Shown here in pieces: positions 33,231 through 44,137 of a DNA stretch of 64,000 bases; position 1 is the stretch's first letter; each line of letters begins with the position of its first letter. A program made the position numbers and the translations under genes. The notes under the pieces were generated by a model, which ran no database searches, had not been told where the DNA came from, and worked only from the letters and a program-made list of their open reading frames with translations. Origin of the DNA: Dendrophyllia cribrosa (taxonomy: Eukaryota; Cnidaria; Anthozoa; Scleractinia; Dendrophylliidae); contig JAJLRJ010000005.1 in assembly GCA_024195265.1 (NCBI GenBank), forward strand, positions 40,027,280 to 40,091,279, given 5' to 3'.

Positions 33231-34136
33231 ATGAAGGCAAAGTTGACCCTGAAGGAAGCCGAGGAATATTTAGCTCGTATTCATTATACAGGCCCCCAAG
33301 AACCAACAATCGAGGTATTGACAGAACTACAGCGATGTCATATCTTATCAGTGCCATTTGAAAACTTGAGTGTGTATGGAAGGGAGGAAATTATTCCGTC
33401 GAAAGATTGGCTGTTCGAGAAGATCGTGCGAAGACATCGAGGTGGACTTTGCATGGAACTAAACACGATGTTTTCATTTCTTCTTGATTATTTTGGATTT
33501 GAATACATGATACATGCTGCTTCAGTGTTCTGCCCGGTCACAGGGCGCAAAGTGCCGTCACATCGGATTCATTTGGTGAACGTCGAAGGGGAGCTCTGGT
33601 TGACTGACGTTGCGTTCGGAGATTCATTTTGGACGCCTCTTCGTTTCACCGGCGTACAAGAACATCAAGAACAACAGAGCGGAACTTATCGAATTCGAAA
33701 AGACGGAGATAGCTACATCTATGAAGAAGAAGTAAAAATTATTGTCGATGAATTTGGTCGAGAAGAAAAGGCAAAGGAGAAGTTTACAAACCCTGATGAT
33801 CCTAACTGGTCACCTAGATACAAATTTGACCTCATACCAAAAAGCGTAGAGGACTTCAACGAAATTTTAGTTTTTCATCAAACAAATCCCAAGTCTCCAT
33901 TTACTCATGATCGCATAGTCACCCTGGCAAAACCATGGGGAAGGGTAACCATTGGAGGGACTAAACTCGTGACTACAACATTTCTGGGAGACAACAAAAT
34001 CAAGAAAGAATCCAGAGAACTTGAGGGTGGAGAAGAAGAGGTGGTAAAAGAACTGGAGCAGAAATTTGGAATTAGAAGAGATGCTTGTTTCTACCCTGAA
34101 GGGTCTGTGTTTTATGGAGTTGACTGGAACAATTAA
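33231..34136 (+). CDS. Arylamine N-acetyltransferase, copy 2
   Basis: This intact single-exon gene encodes 301 aa. The triad is Cys74 (RGGLCMELN), His111 (PSHRIHLVNVEG) and Asp126 (WLTDVAFGD). The start is the first ATG in a leader (tccaagATGAAG) that is shared with copies 3 and 5, which supports it. It belongs with copy 3 to a subgroup having FCP(V/I)TGRK in the loop before the catalytic His and Met after the Cys, where copies 1, 4 and 5 have YSRK and Phe. Those positions border the acceptor-substrate pocket in known NATs, so the two subgroups may differ in substrate; that is inference. The 3' flank is the shared duplicated flank. Confidence 0.95.
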   Translation: MKAKLTLKEAEEYLARIHYTGPQEPTIEVLTELQRCHILSVPFENLSVYGREEIIPSKDWLFEKIVRRHRGGLCMELNTMFSFLLDYFGFEYMIHAASVFCPVTGRKVPSHRIHLVNVEGELWLTDVAFGDSFWTPLRFTGVQEHQEQQSGTYRIRKDGDSYIYEEEVKIIVDEFGREEKAKEKFTNPDDPNWSPRYKFDLIPKSVEDFNEILVFHQTNPKSPFTHDRIVTLAKPWGRVTIGGTKLVTTTFLGDNKIKKESRELEGGEEEVVKELEQKFGIRRDACFYPEGSVFYGVDWNN

Positions 34137-34632
34137 ACATGTACAGGCCATTGTCTTTTCTCTCTCAAGAATAGAAGCAAAATGCACAAGCGTGTTATTG
34201 TTACAGTAGTCTCATACACAGCCATTATTTGGATCACCACAAAAACGCGCGAGGAGGAGTGGAGAGGAGTGTTGTGTGATAAGCGTTGTGGGACAATCCA
34301 AATAACACCTGCATGGGATACTTACAAGCATGCTGATGCATGAAATTACCCACCATGTAAAACCTTTACATACTTAGCTTGCAGATAGATCCAGATAGTC
34401 AAATGGTTAATACATGTGTCTACCCGAAGGTTATGCATGTTTATTTGTGTGGTTTATTCTAGGCAATTCTCAAGTGTGATGTATTCTTTATACCTTTATA
34501 TATCTTTGAACTGAAAGAATTGCGTGATACATTAATCAGAAATATTAATTCGTGATGTCAAGCATATGTCACTAATTGCCATATCAAAACTCAAAAACAG
34601 GTACCTGGCTTTGCACTTTCAAGAACAAATTA
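34137..34632. repeat. Shared NAT 3' flank (duplicated segment) with small foldback
   Basis: The sequence after the stop codon matches that after copies 3 and 4, including 'cattgtcttttctctctc' and 'gttacagtagtctc'. Within it, 'cattatttggatcaccac' and 'gacaatccaaataacac' (about 34215-34310) form a small foldback. The dispersed repeat of 5285-5710 follows. Confidence 0.8.
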
Positions 34633-36197
34633 CTGTGCGAATCCAAAAACCGTGAACACTTTGATTTGATTTTGACATTTCCCATTGTGCAGCAACCAAT
34701 CAGAAGCGGACTCGAAACCGCAAGAAACCCAAACAAACGGTTAGTCACGAAACCACGCTTCTCTGTTTCCTTGCAAAAGAATCGTCGCCGCCTCGCTGTA
34801 GCTTTTTTTATTGCTAGTTTACCTTTCGTGTTTCTTTGTAAATGAAGTAGAAATCTAGGCGATTTTTCTGTAACGGCTAAAAACCAGACAGACGTTTAGC
34901 TATACGTTTGCCTCATGCTCAGTTGTCGCGTTCATCGGCTTTGTCAGTCCGTGGCGGCAGTATCGCAAAAACATTTAGCGAAAAAGCCGGACAATAACAC
35001 ATGACAGTTCCTGAGGATTAGTTTGGTGGCGATTATTTTTCGATCCGCAGAAACCCTCATCTGGTGATCTGTAATGATCAGATATCATCGAATATTCTCG
35101 CCTTCAAATTTTGCAAGGCCGTATTGCAATTAGCCACACACGGCAAAGTAGCTAGCTGCTGATCAGCGAGATTTCAAAGCAAAAGAAACTTTGTGTAGTA
35201 GCTGTAAAACTTACCGTGCTGGGAATAAAAGTTGACAAGTTTACGGCAAGTTAGCGATACTCATCATCATCTTTATTTAAAAACACGGGATCACTTTCAT
35301 TAAAAAATGCTCTTCCAGTGAGCCGTGGACTACTTAACATACAATAATGATAAAACGTTTAAAAAAACAACCTTACAAGCACAAACTATCGAAGTAAAAA
35401 TTATTTATCTAAAATATAACTAATTATCGTAAACCTAAAATCTAGCCTTATATAAATAAGTTAATTAAAACTTATTTAACTCTACCTATCACATCAGTTT
35501 ATTAAAAAGTATTTCATTTGACAGACTAGCCTTAAAGGCATTCAGACTAGCATGATCTCTTGCTTCTGCAGGGATTTTCAGGGTTCCAGAGGACAGACCC
35601 TCTGTAGTGAAGACTACATTTAGTTGCTTCTAGTTTTGGTCTAGGAATATACATATTTAATTCAGCTACTAATCTGTAGTTACATATTTGCATGCCGTAA
35701 CGGTTAACACTTTTATTCGCCAGACTGACATCCGATTTTGTCCTCGCTTAGTAGCTTTTTCGAAAATTCACTTTTTCCAGAGAAACTAATCCTCAGGAAC
35801 TGTCATGTGTTATTGTCCGGCTTTTTCGCTAAATGTTTTTGCGATACTGCCGCGACGGACAAGTGTTGTGTACAACACTGACAAACCGATGAACGCGACA
35901 TTACTGAGCATGAGGCAAACCTATAGCTGAACGCCTGTCTAGTTTTTAGCCGTTACAATAAAATCGCTCAGATTTCTACTTCATTTACAAAGAAACACGA
36001 AAAGTAAACTAGCAATAAAAAAAAATACAGCGAGGCGGCGACGATTCTTTTGCAAGGAAACAGAAAAGCCTGGTTTTGTGACTAACCGTTTGTTTGAATT
36101 GGGTTTCTTGCGGTTTCAAGTCGCTTCTGATTGGTTGCTGCACAATGGGAAATGTCAAAATCAAATCAAAGTGTTCACGGTTTTTGGATTCGCACAG
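34633..36197. mobile_element. TIR element of 1565 bp with arms of about 410 bp and TA duplication
   Basis: Each end reads CTGTGCGAATCCAAAAACC inward, and similarity extends about 410 bp, to 'cctgaggattag' near 35020 and its complement near 35790. TA lies on both sides (34631-34632 and 36198-36199). Sister flanks at about 46755 and 50775 show the uninterrupted site, which confirms a TA-flanked insertion. No transposase is present. A TA target is typical of Tc1/mariner-type elements, but arms this long are unusual for them. Confidence 0.9.
35258..35695 (-). mobile_element. 3' end of an L2/CR1-like LINE nested in the TIR element
   Basis: On the minus strand the piece ends in AATAAAGATGATGATGA, a LINE-type tail. 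Upstream it encodes the tail of a reverse transcriptase protein (NYRLVAELNMYIPRPKLE and RGSVLWNPEN), like the GxxLWN ending of L2/CR1 proteins. It sits in the central, non-inverted part of the host element. Confidence 0.65.
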
Positions 36198-37839
36198 TAA
36201 CACATAAAATGATTGAAAAAATCTATAAAGCACTTTTTAAATCTGCAAACAGGTATGGATTTTAGGTCTTAGTAGTTAGTAGATTTATAGCTTTAATATA
36301 CCGGTATTTACATTTTTATTGTATTTTACATAGGTTCTATAACTTTTGATAGTAGTGTATCCAAAAGATAGTAATTGCTGCGGTAAAATTGTTGTAATAA
36401 TGCTGTTTTATCGACTCACGGTGTTACAGGTCTTTTTAAGGCTGTGCTTTAGCGTAGTTGAAATGAAATGATTGGAAAACTGTAACAGATATATTAAATG
36501 CATCGACCAAAAGGAACGATATATTAATTGATATATGATTTATGTAAAGGCACGCAACTTCAAATGACCCTGACTCAAAACGCTCCTTTCGTGCATGATC
36601 TCAAGCTCATAATTTTATGGCCATGAGTAATGGGTGTGTGTCCACGCGTTTTTAGCGATAACTTTATTTCCTGACGAAGGAATGTTTTAAACTCTTTTAC
36701 TCAAAGAGGGTGATTTTAACAGTTATCCAATAAAAAAGGTAACCATGCTCGTTTACTGAGAAACAACCACTTATTTATTTCGCCAACTTATCCTCAAAGG
36801 AAACCCTCTCGGTTCGGACAGTGCGCGCGCTGATGACGCAAGAAATTATGCGCAGTAGTGATGCGCAATCAGGGCTGTAGCACGGTCAAAATTATTCGAG
36901 GGAGGCCATGAGGAGCGACAAAGGCACGAGTTTTCTAGGGGTTCGAGGGCATGCTCCCCCGGGATTTTTTTCTTTCAGTTGAGCTAGCACTTCCATGTTT
37001 TACCAACAATTGTTATAGATAGTTCACATAAACATTTGGAACAACATCTCGAATAAAATTACATTTTAATAGGCTTTCTTACAATACACGTTACTCGGTA
37101 GGTTAACAAGTTTAATTTGTACTTTCACACAGTACCGTGAACGTCCTCAAATCATTCATGCTTAAATAATTTCATAAAATTAAATGAAGGAAGCTGAAAA
37201 TATCCCGCGAATTTGAACAACAACTATTTAAACAAGATCTAGGTTCAACTTTGCACTAAAGGAAAACCCATGGATCAGAAATCTTACTTAAACAATTGTA
37301 CTCATTCGCTGAACAGGTTTGTTCAAATTATGCTACTTGTCAGTGTTCTATCATGTTGTATGATGCATGGATAAATGAACTTACTACGTAGACTTCATGG
37401 ACACTAACAGTAATGCTCCCTGTCTCTGCTCCCCCCTATCCCCCTCATTGGGTGTAGAGTTACAGTGCGCAGAGTCCCACCCTCACAGGTCCACCCGCAC
37501 GAGGGAGCTTTAAGAAGCTAATGATGCTGAAAGCTTTATATAAGAGGCGACAACCTCTTTTTCTCCCATATGAGACACGTTTTCTTAGATCATGTGCACG
37601 AAATGTGCATGGAAATATCGATCTCGTTCACGTTTCAAGCAATCCAAAAACTCTTCGCTCATTTCATGAATCTATGTTATGGGGTGTTTTGTAAATATAT
37701 GGGTGATTTTTGGGTATGTTTGGGATCGAGGAAATAATAGTTTTTCTCAAAGGATTTGTAAAATTTAGAGAAATAAAAAATATTAAAGATTTAATGAAGT
37801 TTTAAAATTAGAATTTGTAGTTAATAATTAATACATGGA
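36198..37839. other. Resumed NAT flank, then a stretch with no gene
   Basis: Positions 36198-36380 continue the duplicated NAT flank. From there to 37839 the sequence is unremarkable. A phrase 'gggcatgctcccccggga' near 36948 resembles a common dispersed repeat. No coherent reading frame was found. Confidence 0.5.
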
Positions 37840-37865
37840 CACCAAAACTAGCCTCCGTAGAAGGT

Positions 37866-39942
37866 TTGTTTTGTAAACCGAAATATGCAGACTGGACCAA
37901 AAAGTATCATGAACATAACAACGGAATAATGTGTTCTTTTGATGCTTGCTCATTGTTTACAAATGTACCACTTATGGCTCTGTCAATTCCAAGCCCGCTC
38001 ATCCCCCCCGGGCATTTGTCGGGCATTTGTCTTTTTTTTTTAAAAAAAAGTTGCAAATGCCCCACGGTGGGGTCAGCTTTTATGTACAAATCCCCACGGT
38101 GGGGCATCTGAAAGAGTGCAAATGCCCGACCCATAGGACGAGATCAAAAATTTTATTTCAATGATTATTGATGGAAGCAATAATTGCTCACAAATAAATG
38201 GATCTTTATTCATGCTAGGAATTCTTTCGTTCTACCTCAGTATTACTTATATCCGTTCCCTCATTCGTGCTTACGTTCAATCCATTTACACGGTAAGGTC
38301 GCCGTTTCAAGTGAAGTTGCTATTGAATTTTTATACAGCCAGATTCTTCTGTTGCGACATATCATGATGGAAAGACACCAAGGCCACGAATGTTGGCAAA
38401 TACGGACGTCAACAAAACTTGAAAATTTGCCGTGATATAGATATGATCTTCTGTGGCACTTGAAAGGTAAGGCAATAGGTGGCCTGTTTTGAAAATTGTG
38501 TGAAACTTTAATATTTTCACTTGAAAAGTACAGGACTGAAACGACATTTATCAACTCAGTTTTTATAATTAGGAAATTTTTAAATAAAACAACGAAGCAT
38601 TTATGTACGAATTTTAATATCCATAAGATAACGTTGTTTTGACAATGCCCCACCCCCGGGATGACCTATTTTAGCAAATGCCCCACCCTTGGGAAGGAAA
38701 ACTTATAAAATGCCCGACAAATGCCCGGGGGGGATGAGCGGGCTTGGAATTGACGGAGCCATTAATGAAACGATAGATATTTGTCTGGACAAATTGTATT
38801 CTCTTCCTGATCCTCCGACATTACCTCGCTCTGTTTTACAAAAATTGTTAGAATTTGCCACAAAGAAAAGCCACTTTCTTTTTGATGGCCATTACTACGA
38901 CCAAATTGATGGCGTTGCGATGGGTTCGCGGTTAGGCCCGGTGCTGGCTAACATTTTCATGTGTTACTTTGAAGAACGATGGGTCATGAACAGTGACGTT
39001 TGTCCATCAATCTGGTATCGATACGTTGATGACACTTTTACAGTTTGACAGCAAAGACACTGCTGATAATTTCTTGCGGTATTTGAATAATTGTCACAAC
39101 AGTATCAAATTTACCATTGAATTTGAACAGGACAAATCGATTCCGTTTTTACACATCCTCGTTAAACGCTGCCCAAACAACACTTTCATGACTTCTATCT
39201 ACCGGAAGAAAACATTCACGGGGTTATACACCAAATGGGATTCCTTCACTCCGCGCAAATATAAAATAAATCTCATCCGCACCCTCACTTATCGCTGCTA
39301 CAGGATTTGTTCCTCTTCATTGTTGCTGCAATCTACCCTTGATGAGCTTAGAAAACTTCTTCTTCAGAACGGTTACCCTCAAGGGATAATCACCTTTCAC
39401 ATTAACGATGTTATAAACAGAAACATTAACAAGTCAAACAACCATGTCTCCACTGTTCCTAAGACTGGATATTATTATCCTGCTACCTTATTTAGGTTCA
39501 CATAGCAACCAAATCTCTAAACGTCTAAAATCTTGTGTATACAATTTTTACTCTTGTGTCAACCTTAAAATTATTTTCCAAAACACTCGCCGCATCAAAT
39601 CTTTCTTTCCGTACAAGGACCGCTTGAATCGTTCTCAACAGTCTAAAGTTATTTACAAAGCCAGTTGTTGGGATTGTGAAGAATTTTACATTGGTAAAAC
39701 TAAACGACGGCTTCATGATAGAAAAACTGAGCATTTTAAGGCCCTCGCTAAGCATGACCGCACATCAGCCATTGCTGACCATGTCAACACCACTGGACAT
39801 AACATCAAGTGGGATCATTTTGATATCTTAGCGTCGGGCAAAACTGATTTCCACTGTAAAATCAAAGAAACATTGTTTATACAAGAACTGAAGCCAGCTT
39901 TTAATGCAAACGTCAGTAGCGAGAAGCTGATGCTTTATTAAT
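37866..39942 (+). pseudogene. Penelope-like retroelement, reverse transcriptase plus GIY-YIG endonuclease, broken
   Basis: The frame starts with KPKYADWTKKYHEHNNG and palm motif A (CSFDACSLFTNVPL), then is cut by a 787 bp insertion (37975-38761). It resumes as NETIDICLDKLYSLPD, DGVAMGSRLGPVLANIF and the catalytic box WYRYVDDTF. Frameshifts occur near 39045 and 39480. The C-terminal part holds the GIY-YIG nuclease of Penelope elements (KVIYKASCWDCEEFYIGKTKRRLHDRKTEH in register, beginning about 39645). The 5' part of the RT is missing. Penelope elements differ from LINEs and LTR elements in combining a telomerase-related RT with this nuclease. The copy is dead. Confidence 0.93.
37975..38761. 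mobile_element. PIF/Harbinger-like MITE, 787 bp, TTA duplication, inside the Penelope RT
   Basis: TIRs beginning TGGCTC(T/C)GTCAATTCC run about 55 bp inward, and TTA is duplicated on both sides (37972-37974 and 38762-38764). A 3 bp TWA-type duplication is the mark of PIF/Harbinger. Removing the element and one TTA closes the reading frame between VPL and NETIDI. The interior carries repeated 'ccccacggtgggg' palindromes and no transposase. Confidence 0.92.
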
Positions 39943-40046
39943 TAGCTGTTTCTTTTTATGGATCAACTGTTAAGTTTTGTACTTAATCTCGGTCCCAGTC
40001 CCTTTTCAATACTATTTTAGTATAGTTTTCAACACTGTAACGGTCA

Positions 40047-40083
40047 TTTTTGAAAATGTATGTAGTAGCATACGAAACGTCAA
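40047..40083 (+). ncRNA. Degenerate hammerhead-like motif after Penelope element 1
   Basis: The order is TTGAAAA, a hairpin GTATG-TAGTAG-CATAC, GAAAC and then GTC. It matches the hammerhead layout (CUGANGA, stem II, GAAA, cleavage triplet with minimal stem III) that is known from Penelope elements. The first core box has two departures, so it is probably inactive. It lies about 105 bp after the stop codon. Confidence 0.5.
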
Positions 40084-40307
40084 GTTTTATAAAAAATGAA
40101 TAAGTTCAATATGTTTATCACCGCGGTTTGTGTTCTATTTCTGATCGGGCAAATATATTCAACAGTTTGTTTTTTATTTCACTTCTGTCTCAATCTATTC
40201 TGCTTGCCGTAAGGATCAGTTTGCCGTTTTTACCTTTACTATTTAGTAAGAATGTATGGTATAAATAAAAAATTTTCTTTTTAATTTCTTGGTTGTGAAG
40301 GAAGAGG

Positions 40308-40471
40308 TAGCTTGCGTAGCAGACGCCGGTTTATTCTTGAGCGAAATTCCGAGGACGCGCCCGCGCGCGAGGGGAACGCGCCAAGGGGGTGCCGCCTCTC
40401 CCTTTCGCGCGTTCCCCTTTCGCGTCATGGAAATTTCGCCCTATAAATGAACCGGCTCCTAAGCAGGCTAA
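40308..40471. mobile_element. hAT-like MITE, 164 bp, with GGAAGAGG duplication
   Basis: The left arm 'tagcttgcgtagcagacg' and the right arm (complement) 'ttagcctgcttaggagcc' are imperfect inverted repeats, followed inward by matching 'cgcgcgag'-type GC-rich cores. GGAAGAGG is duplicated at 40300-40307 and 40472-40479. Confidence 0.85.
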
Positions 40472-40479
40472 GGAAGAGG

Positions 40480-41152
40480 GGGTATGGGGAGGTTGGGGGT
40501 ATTGTGGAGAGAGGTATATTAGAGTAAGGGGATGGTAAGGGGGCTTGTTACTCTTATTAAAGTGCCAACGTCGTTCCCAGGGTCCTCCTGGACGGCGAGA
40601 AGAGATATCCTGGGGACGAGGTTGTTAAAGTGCAAATTCGGTCGAATTTTGACATGTATATTTTTTGGAATATTTCGAAAGGAAATCGTGTATTTACTTA
40701 CCTTTCCAAACCGTTTTTTAATCAGAGGACGGGACGATCGCTTTTTCCGGCCTTACTTTTCGCATATTCACGGCCTCCATTTGCATGTTCCGAAATTCCA
40801 AACGCAAAGAAAGCTCACCAGCGGAAGTAACGTCACAGAGAGACGCGGGAACTGCAACTTAGTAGTTTTGTGGGGTATTTGTCCGAGCTGAAATAGATAA
40901 AGTTCTTTATTCTAATAAAAATAATTTCAACTGCAGACAACTTATTAAAATTGTGATTTTGCAAATTAGGCTATAGAAGAAGAAGGGACGAAAGTTCCAA
41001 AAAACACTAAATGCAATTTTGAAGGCAAGGACCAACGTAACAAAACAGAAGCACCGGATCCAAAATGAGGATCTAATCAGCTATAAATAATAGTAATAAA
41101 CGAAAAAAAGCAAGGCTGATTCGACAGTGAAGGAATATAAAAATGTAATTTA
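40480..41152. other. Gene-free stretch between the two Penelope elements
   Basis: A small foldback at about 40571-40623 has arms 'cgttcccagggtcc' and 'cctggggacgag', related to the palindrome at 43465-43528. No gene is visible. Confidence 0.5.
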
Positions 41153-41190
41153 TCCAATATTTCAGAAGGCACGGCCTTTCTTCTTCAGGG
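41153..41190 (-). ncRNA. Hammerhead-ribozyme-like core at the 3' side of Penelope element 2
   Basis: On the minus strand the order is CTGAAGA, a stem-loop AGAAAGGC-CGT-GCCTTCT (one bulged A), GAAA, then TATT. The CUGANGA and GAAA boxes are both intact, unlike the motif in element 1. It lies about 200 bp beyond the element's stop codon, where Penelope elements carry hammerheads in their terminal repeats. Stem III would be minimal. Activity cannot be judged by eye. Confidence 0.6.
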
Positions 41191-41389
41191 TATTACAAAT
41201 AATGACTATGGGTAAACTAGGACGTTACAATTTAAATTTGAGTATAGCGTGCAATATGATGCTATGATAACTTATAATACAATGGAAAAGTAACCGTTGA
41301 AGATTTAAAGCTTAAAAAACCGTTACAAAAGAGATGAAAAAAGAAGAACATGCAACATATAGAAGTAGATATAAACGGAAATAAAGGTA

Positions 41390-43015
41390 TTACATTTCAT
41401 CTTTTTTATTAATTCCTAGAGGTTCAAGAGTGTTACCTCTATCGATGAGATATGCTTCTCTTGCTTTGCGTACAGCGTCACGATTAGAATGAATAAGTTC
41501 GAGTGGAATGAGTGTTATGTCTTTAGCTGAATGGTCGCTAGTGAGGAAATGTTCTGATACTGTAGTGGGCTTAGATATGTTAGCTGGGTTGTCAACTGTT
41601 CTGCGGTGTTCGTTAAAACGGTCCTTAAGTCGTCGTTTGGTTTCACCAATGTACTGTTTGTGGCAACGATTGCATTGTATCATGTAGATGACGTTTTTAG
41701 AGTTGCAGTCGATGTGTTGAGTGATAAATCTAGTTTCACCTGTAGAATTAAATGTATAGGTTGTTTGCCCGTCAGATATGTAGGAACATGTTAAACAGTT
41801 TTTTCCACATGGATATGAAACCAGAGGTGGATGGGTTTGTGTGAGGCTGCGTAGTTTGGCTTCAACTAGGAAATTACTAAGGTTGTTACTGTTGACGTCT
41901 AAAAGCTACAATAGGGGCAGCTTTGAAGACATTATAACAACGAGGGGATGAGGCTAGGATGCTGAAGTGCTTTTGAATAATGGATGAAATGGAACGAAGG
42001 GCTGGGTTATAAGTGATGACAAAGGGGACACGTTCTGGTTGGTCGAGTGTGGAACTGTCCTTAGGTCTAAGTGCCTCGGTTCGCGTGATGTTGTGTACGC
42101 GTCGTATTTCCTGTTTGATGAAATGACGATTGTAACCCCGTTTGGTAAGATATGTAGTAAGTTGATCAGTACGTAGTTTGAAGGTATCGTCAGTGGAGCA
42201 AATGCGGCGAAGTCTGAGGGCTAAGCCATGTAAAAGGAATAGCACGTTTGGTATGTATAGGGTGACATGAAGAATGTAATAAGTACTGATGTTTGTCAGT
42301 AGGTTTGGTGTAAAGGTCAGTAGTAATTTTGCCGTTGACAAGAGAAACGTTGACATCTAAAAAGGGTAAAGATGTGAGGGAATAATTGCATGTGAATTTG
42401 ATGGTGGGGTGAATACCATTAAGGAAAGTGGTAAAAGTGTTGAGGTCCTCTACCGAGCGCGTCCATATCATGAAGATGTCGTCTATGTAACGCCACCATA
42501 TGTGTGGACGGTAGGGGGCACGTGCTAAAGCGTCTTCTTCGAATTTGGCTAGGAAAAGATTGGCATATGAAGGGGCCATCCTGGTACCCGTGGCAGTGCC
42601 GTGTGTCTGTAAGTAGTGTTTGTCGTTAAACGAGAAGTGGTTCATAGTGAGGATCATGCGTATGAGGTCACAAAGTGTTTCGGTTCTGATAGAAGTGGCG
42701 GTACGGGTACGAGTATTGAGGAAATGGCGACAAGCGTCGATGCCTTCAGCGTGTGGAATGTTGGTGTATAGTGACGAAACGTCTAAGGTGACAAGTAAAG
42801 CGTCATCGGGCAGTTGTCGCAGTTTTTCAAGTTTGTTGAGAAAATGAGTAGTGTCTTTTATGAATGACTGTGTAGTTTGTACTAATGGTTTAAGGTCATA
42901 GTCTACGAATTGTGAGACACGTTCGGTGGGGTGGCTGTTGCTGGAAATAATAGGGCGGCCCGGATTACCCTGTTTATGAATTTTAGGTAAAATGTAAAAA
43001 CACTAGCATTCGGTT
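41390..43015 (-). pseudogene. Second Penelope-like retroelement, 5'-truncated, two frameshifts
   Basis: The minus-strand reading begins near 43015 with CFYILPKIHKQGNPGRPIIS and palm motif A LLVTLDVSSLYTNIPHAEG. It continues with GTATGTRMAPSYANLF and the catalytic box WWRYIDDIFMIW. Frame changes occur near 42235 and 41900. After them come a zinc-binding CGKNCLTC and the GIY-YIG nuclease (VIYMIQCNRCHKQYIGET, then RRLKDRFNEHR), ending at 41390. The sequence differs clearly from Penelope element 1 (MAPS against MGSR, IDD against VDD), so two families are present. The element is truncated at an (AAT)n tract. Confidence 0.92.
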
Positions 43016-43040
43016 TCAATGTACGTAACAAGTCAATACA

Positions 43041-43041
43041 C

Positions 43042-43075
<34 letters not shown>

Positions 43076-43076
43076 T
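43041..43076. repeat. (AAT)n microsatellite
   Basis: About eleven AAT units are followed by a T run. It abuts the truncated 5' end of Penelope element 2. Confidence 0.9.
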
Positions 43077-43464
43077 TTTTTTTTTAAATAATAACACAAC
43101 CACTTTATTATCATTTAACAATTAAAATAACTATTTACAATACATTAAAAATTCTAAAATTCTAATTCTAATAATAATAAATAATAACAACCTTAAATCC
43201 TATTAAATCTTAAATTAAATCTTATTACCACAGGAGAAAGGAATTACAAAAAGCCCTCCGATACGGAAACAAACTATCTGAGAGAAATGCTAAGATTAAT
43301 ACTACAAAAAAACTTTTTCCAATTTATCACTTGCCCATCCCGCAATAATCTCGTCCCCATTTTCAAAACTATCCGCCGTGTTGGACGAAACAGGTCGAAA
43401 CTGAGAGACTGGAAACTAATTCTCCATGACGTCAACTGTGCGCCTGTTTTTACTTCAGGTAAAG

Positions 43465-43528
43465 CAACCTCGTTCCCAGGGTTTTTTCCCTTTTCAAAAA
43501 AAGGGAAAAAACTTTGGGAACGAGGTTG
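43465..43528. mobile_element. 64 bp near-perfect palindrome with 9 bp target-site duplication
   Basis: The arms 'caacctcgttcccagggttt' and its near-complement at the right end nearly fill the element, so it would fold into one hairpin. CAGGTAAAG is duplicated on both sides (43456-43464 and 43529-43537). A 9 bp duplication is typical of Mutator-like transposition. Confidence 0.88.
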
Positions 43529-43537
43529 CAGGTAAAG

Positions 43538-43824
43538 GTGTTTTGGACATAGCTGGCAATGCATAGCAATGGACTAGCTAGCCGTTCATTGAAAAGTTGT
43601 TTTTCTATCTACAGAGGTGATGTTTTATTCAGTTTCGTTTTCTTTTCTTTATTTAACAATTAGATTATGAACGTGGTGAGCTCGAGATTTCTTTCCTAAC
43701 ACGTATATGTACATTAAAACATATAGACTCGTAAAAAAATATCCAGCAAGCAAACCATGGCAAAAAGAAAAATCCTGCACAGTCTCGAGCGTAAAAAAAA
43801 ATATCCTGCACCCAAAAATTGCCC

Positions 43825-43858
<34 letters not shown>

Positions 43859-44137
43859 ACCCTCAAAAATCTAATGGTCCGTCCCTTAGCGTCAAGTCTT
43901 TTCATCATCGAAGTATTAGTGTTAAATTTATGTGTGATAAAAAAGCAACATCCAACAACCCTGTGATGGATAATACAATTACAAGAGGTCGGTGTATTAT
44001 ACGCCCTCCTGTGCACTATTTTTTTTTCAACCTCCCGTAAGTGGACACCTCCCGTACTTTAATACCTTGGTAAGGTCAATCCCCTTCGTCCCTCGTCCCC
44101 GACCTCGACCTCGTTTCCGGGGTCTTGTCGGTCGTGG
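43538..44137. other. Stretch before NAT copy 3 with a long poly-C tract
   Basis: A C run of about 30 bases lies at 43827-43858, next to 'ctaatggtccgtccctta'. A similar phrase stands beside G-rich sequence near 56192, so the tract belongs to a dispersed repeat. The last 100 bp before the NAT start is the probable promoter. The proline-rich open frames here are artefacts of the tract. Confidence 0.55.

Noticed and set aside
33867..34187. Antisense frames of about 106 codons over the NAT 3' ends
   Set aside because: They are shadows of the conserved NAT coding sequence and recur identically antisense to each copy.
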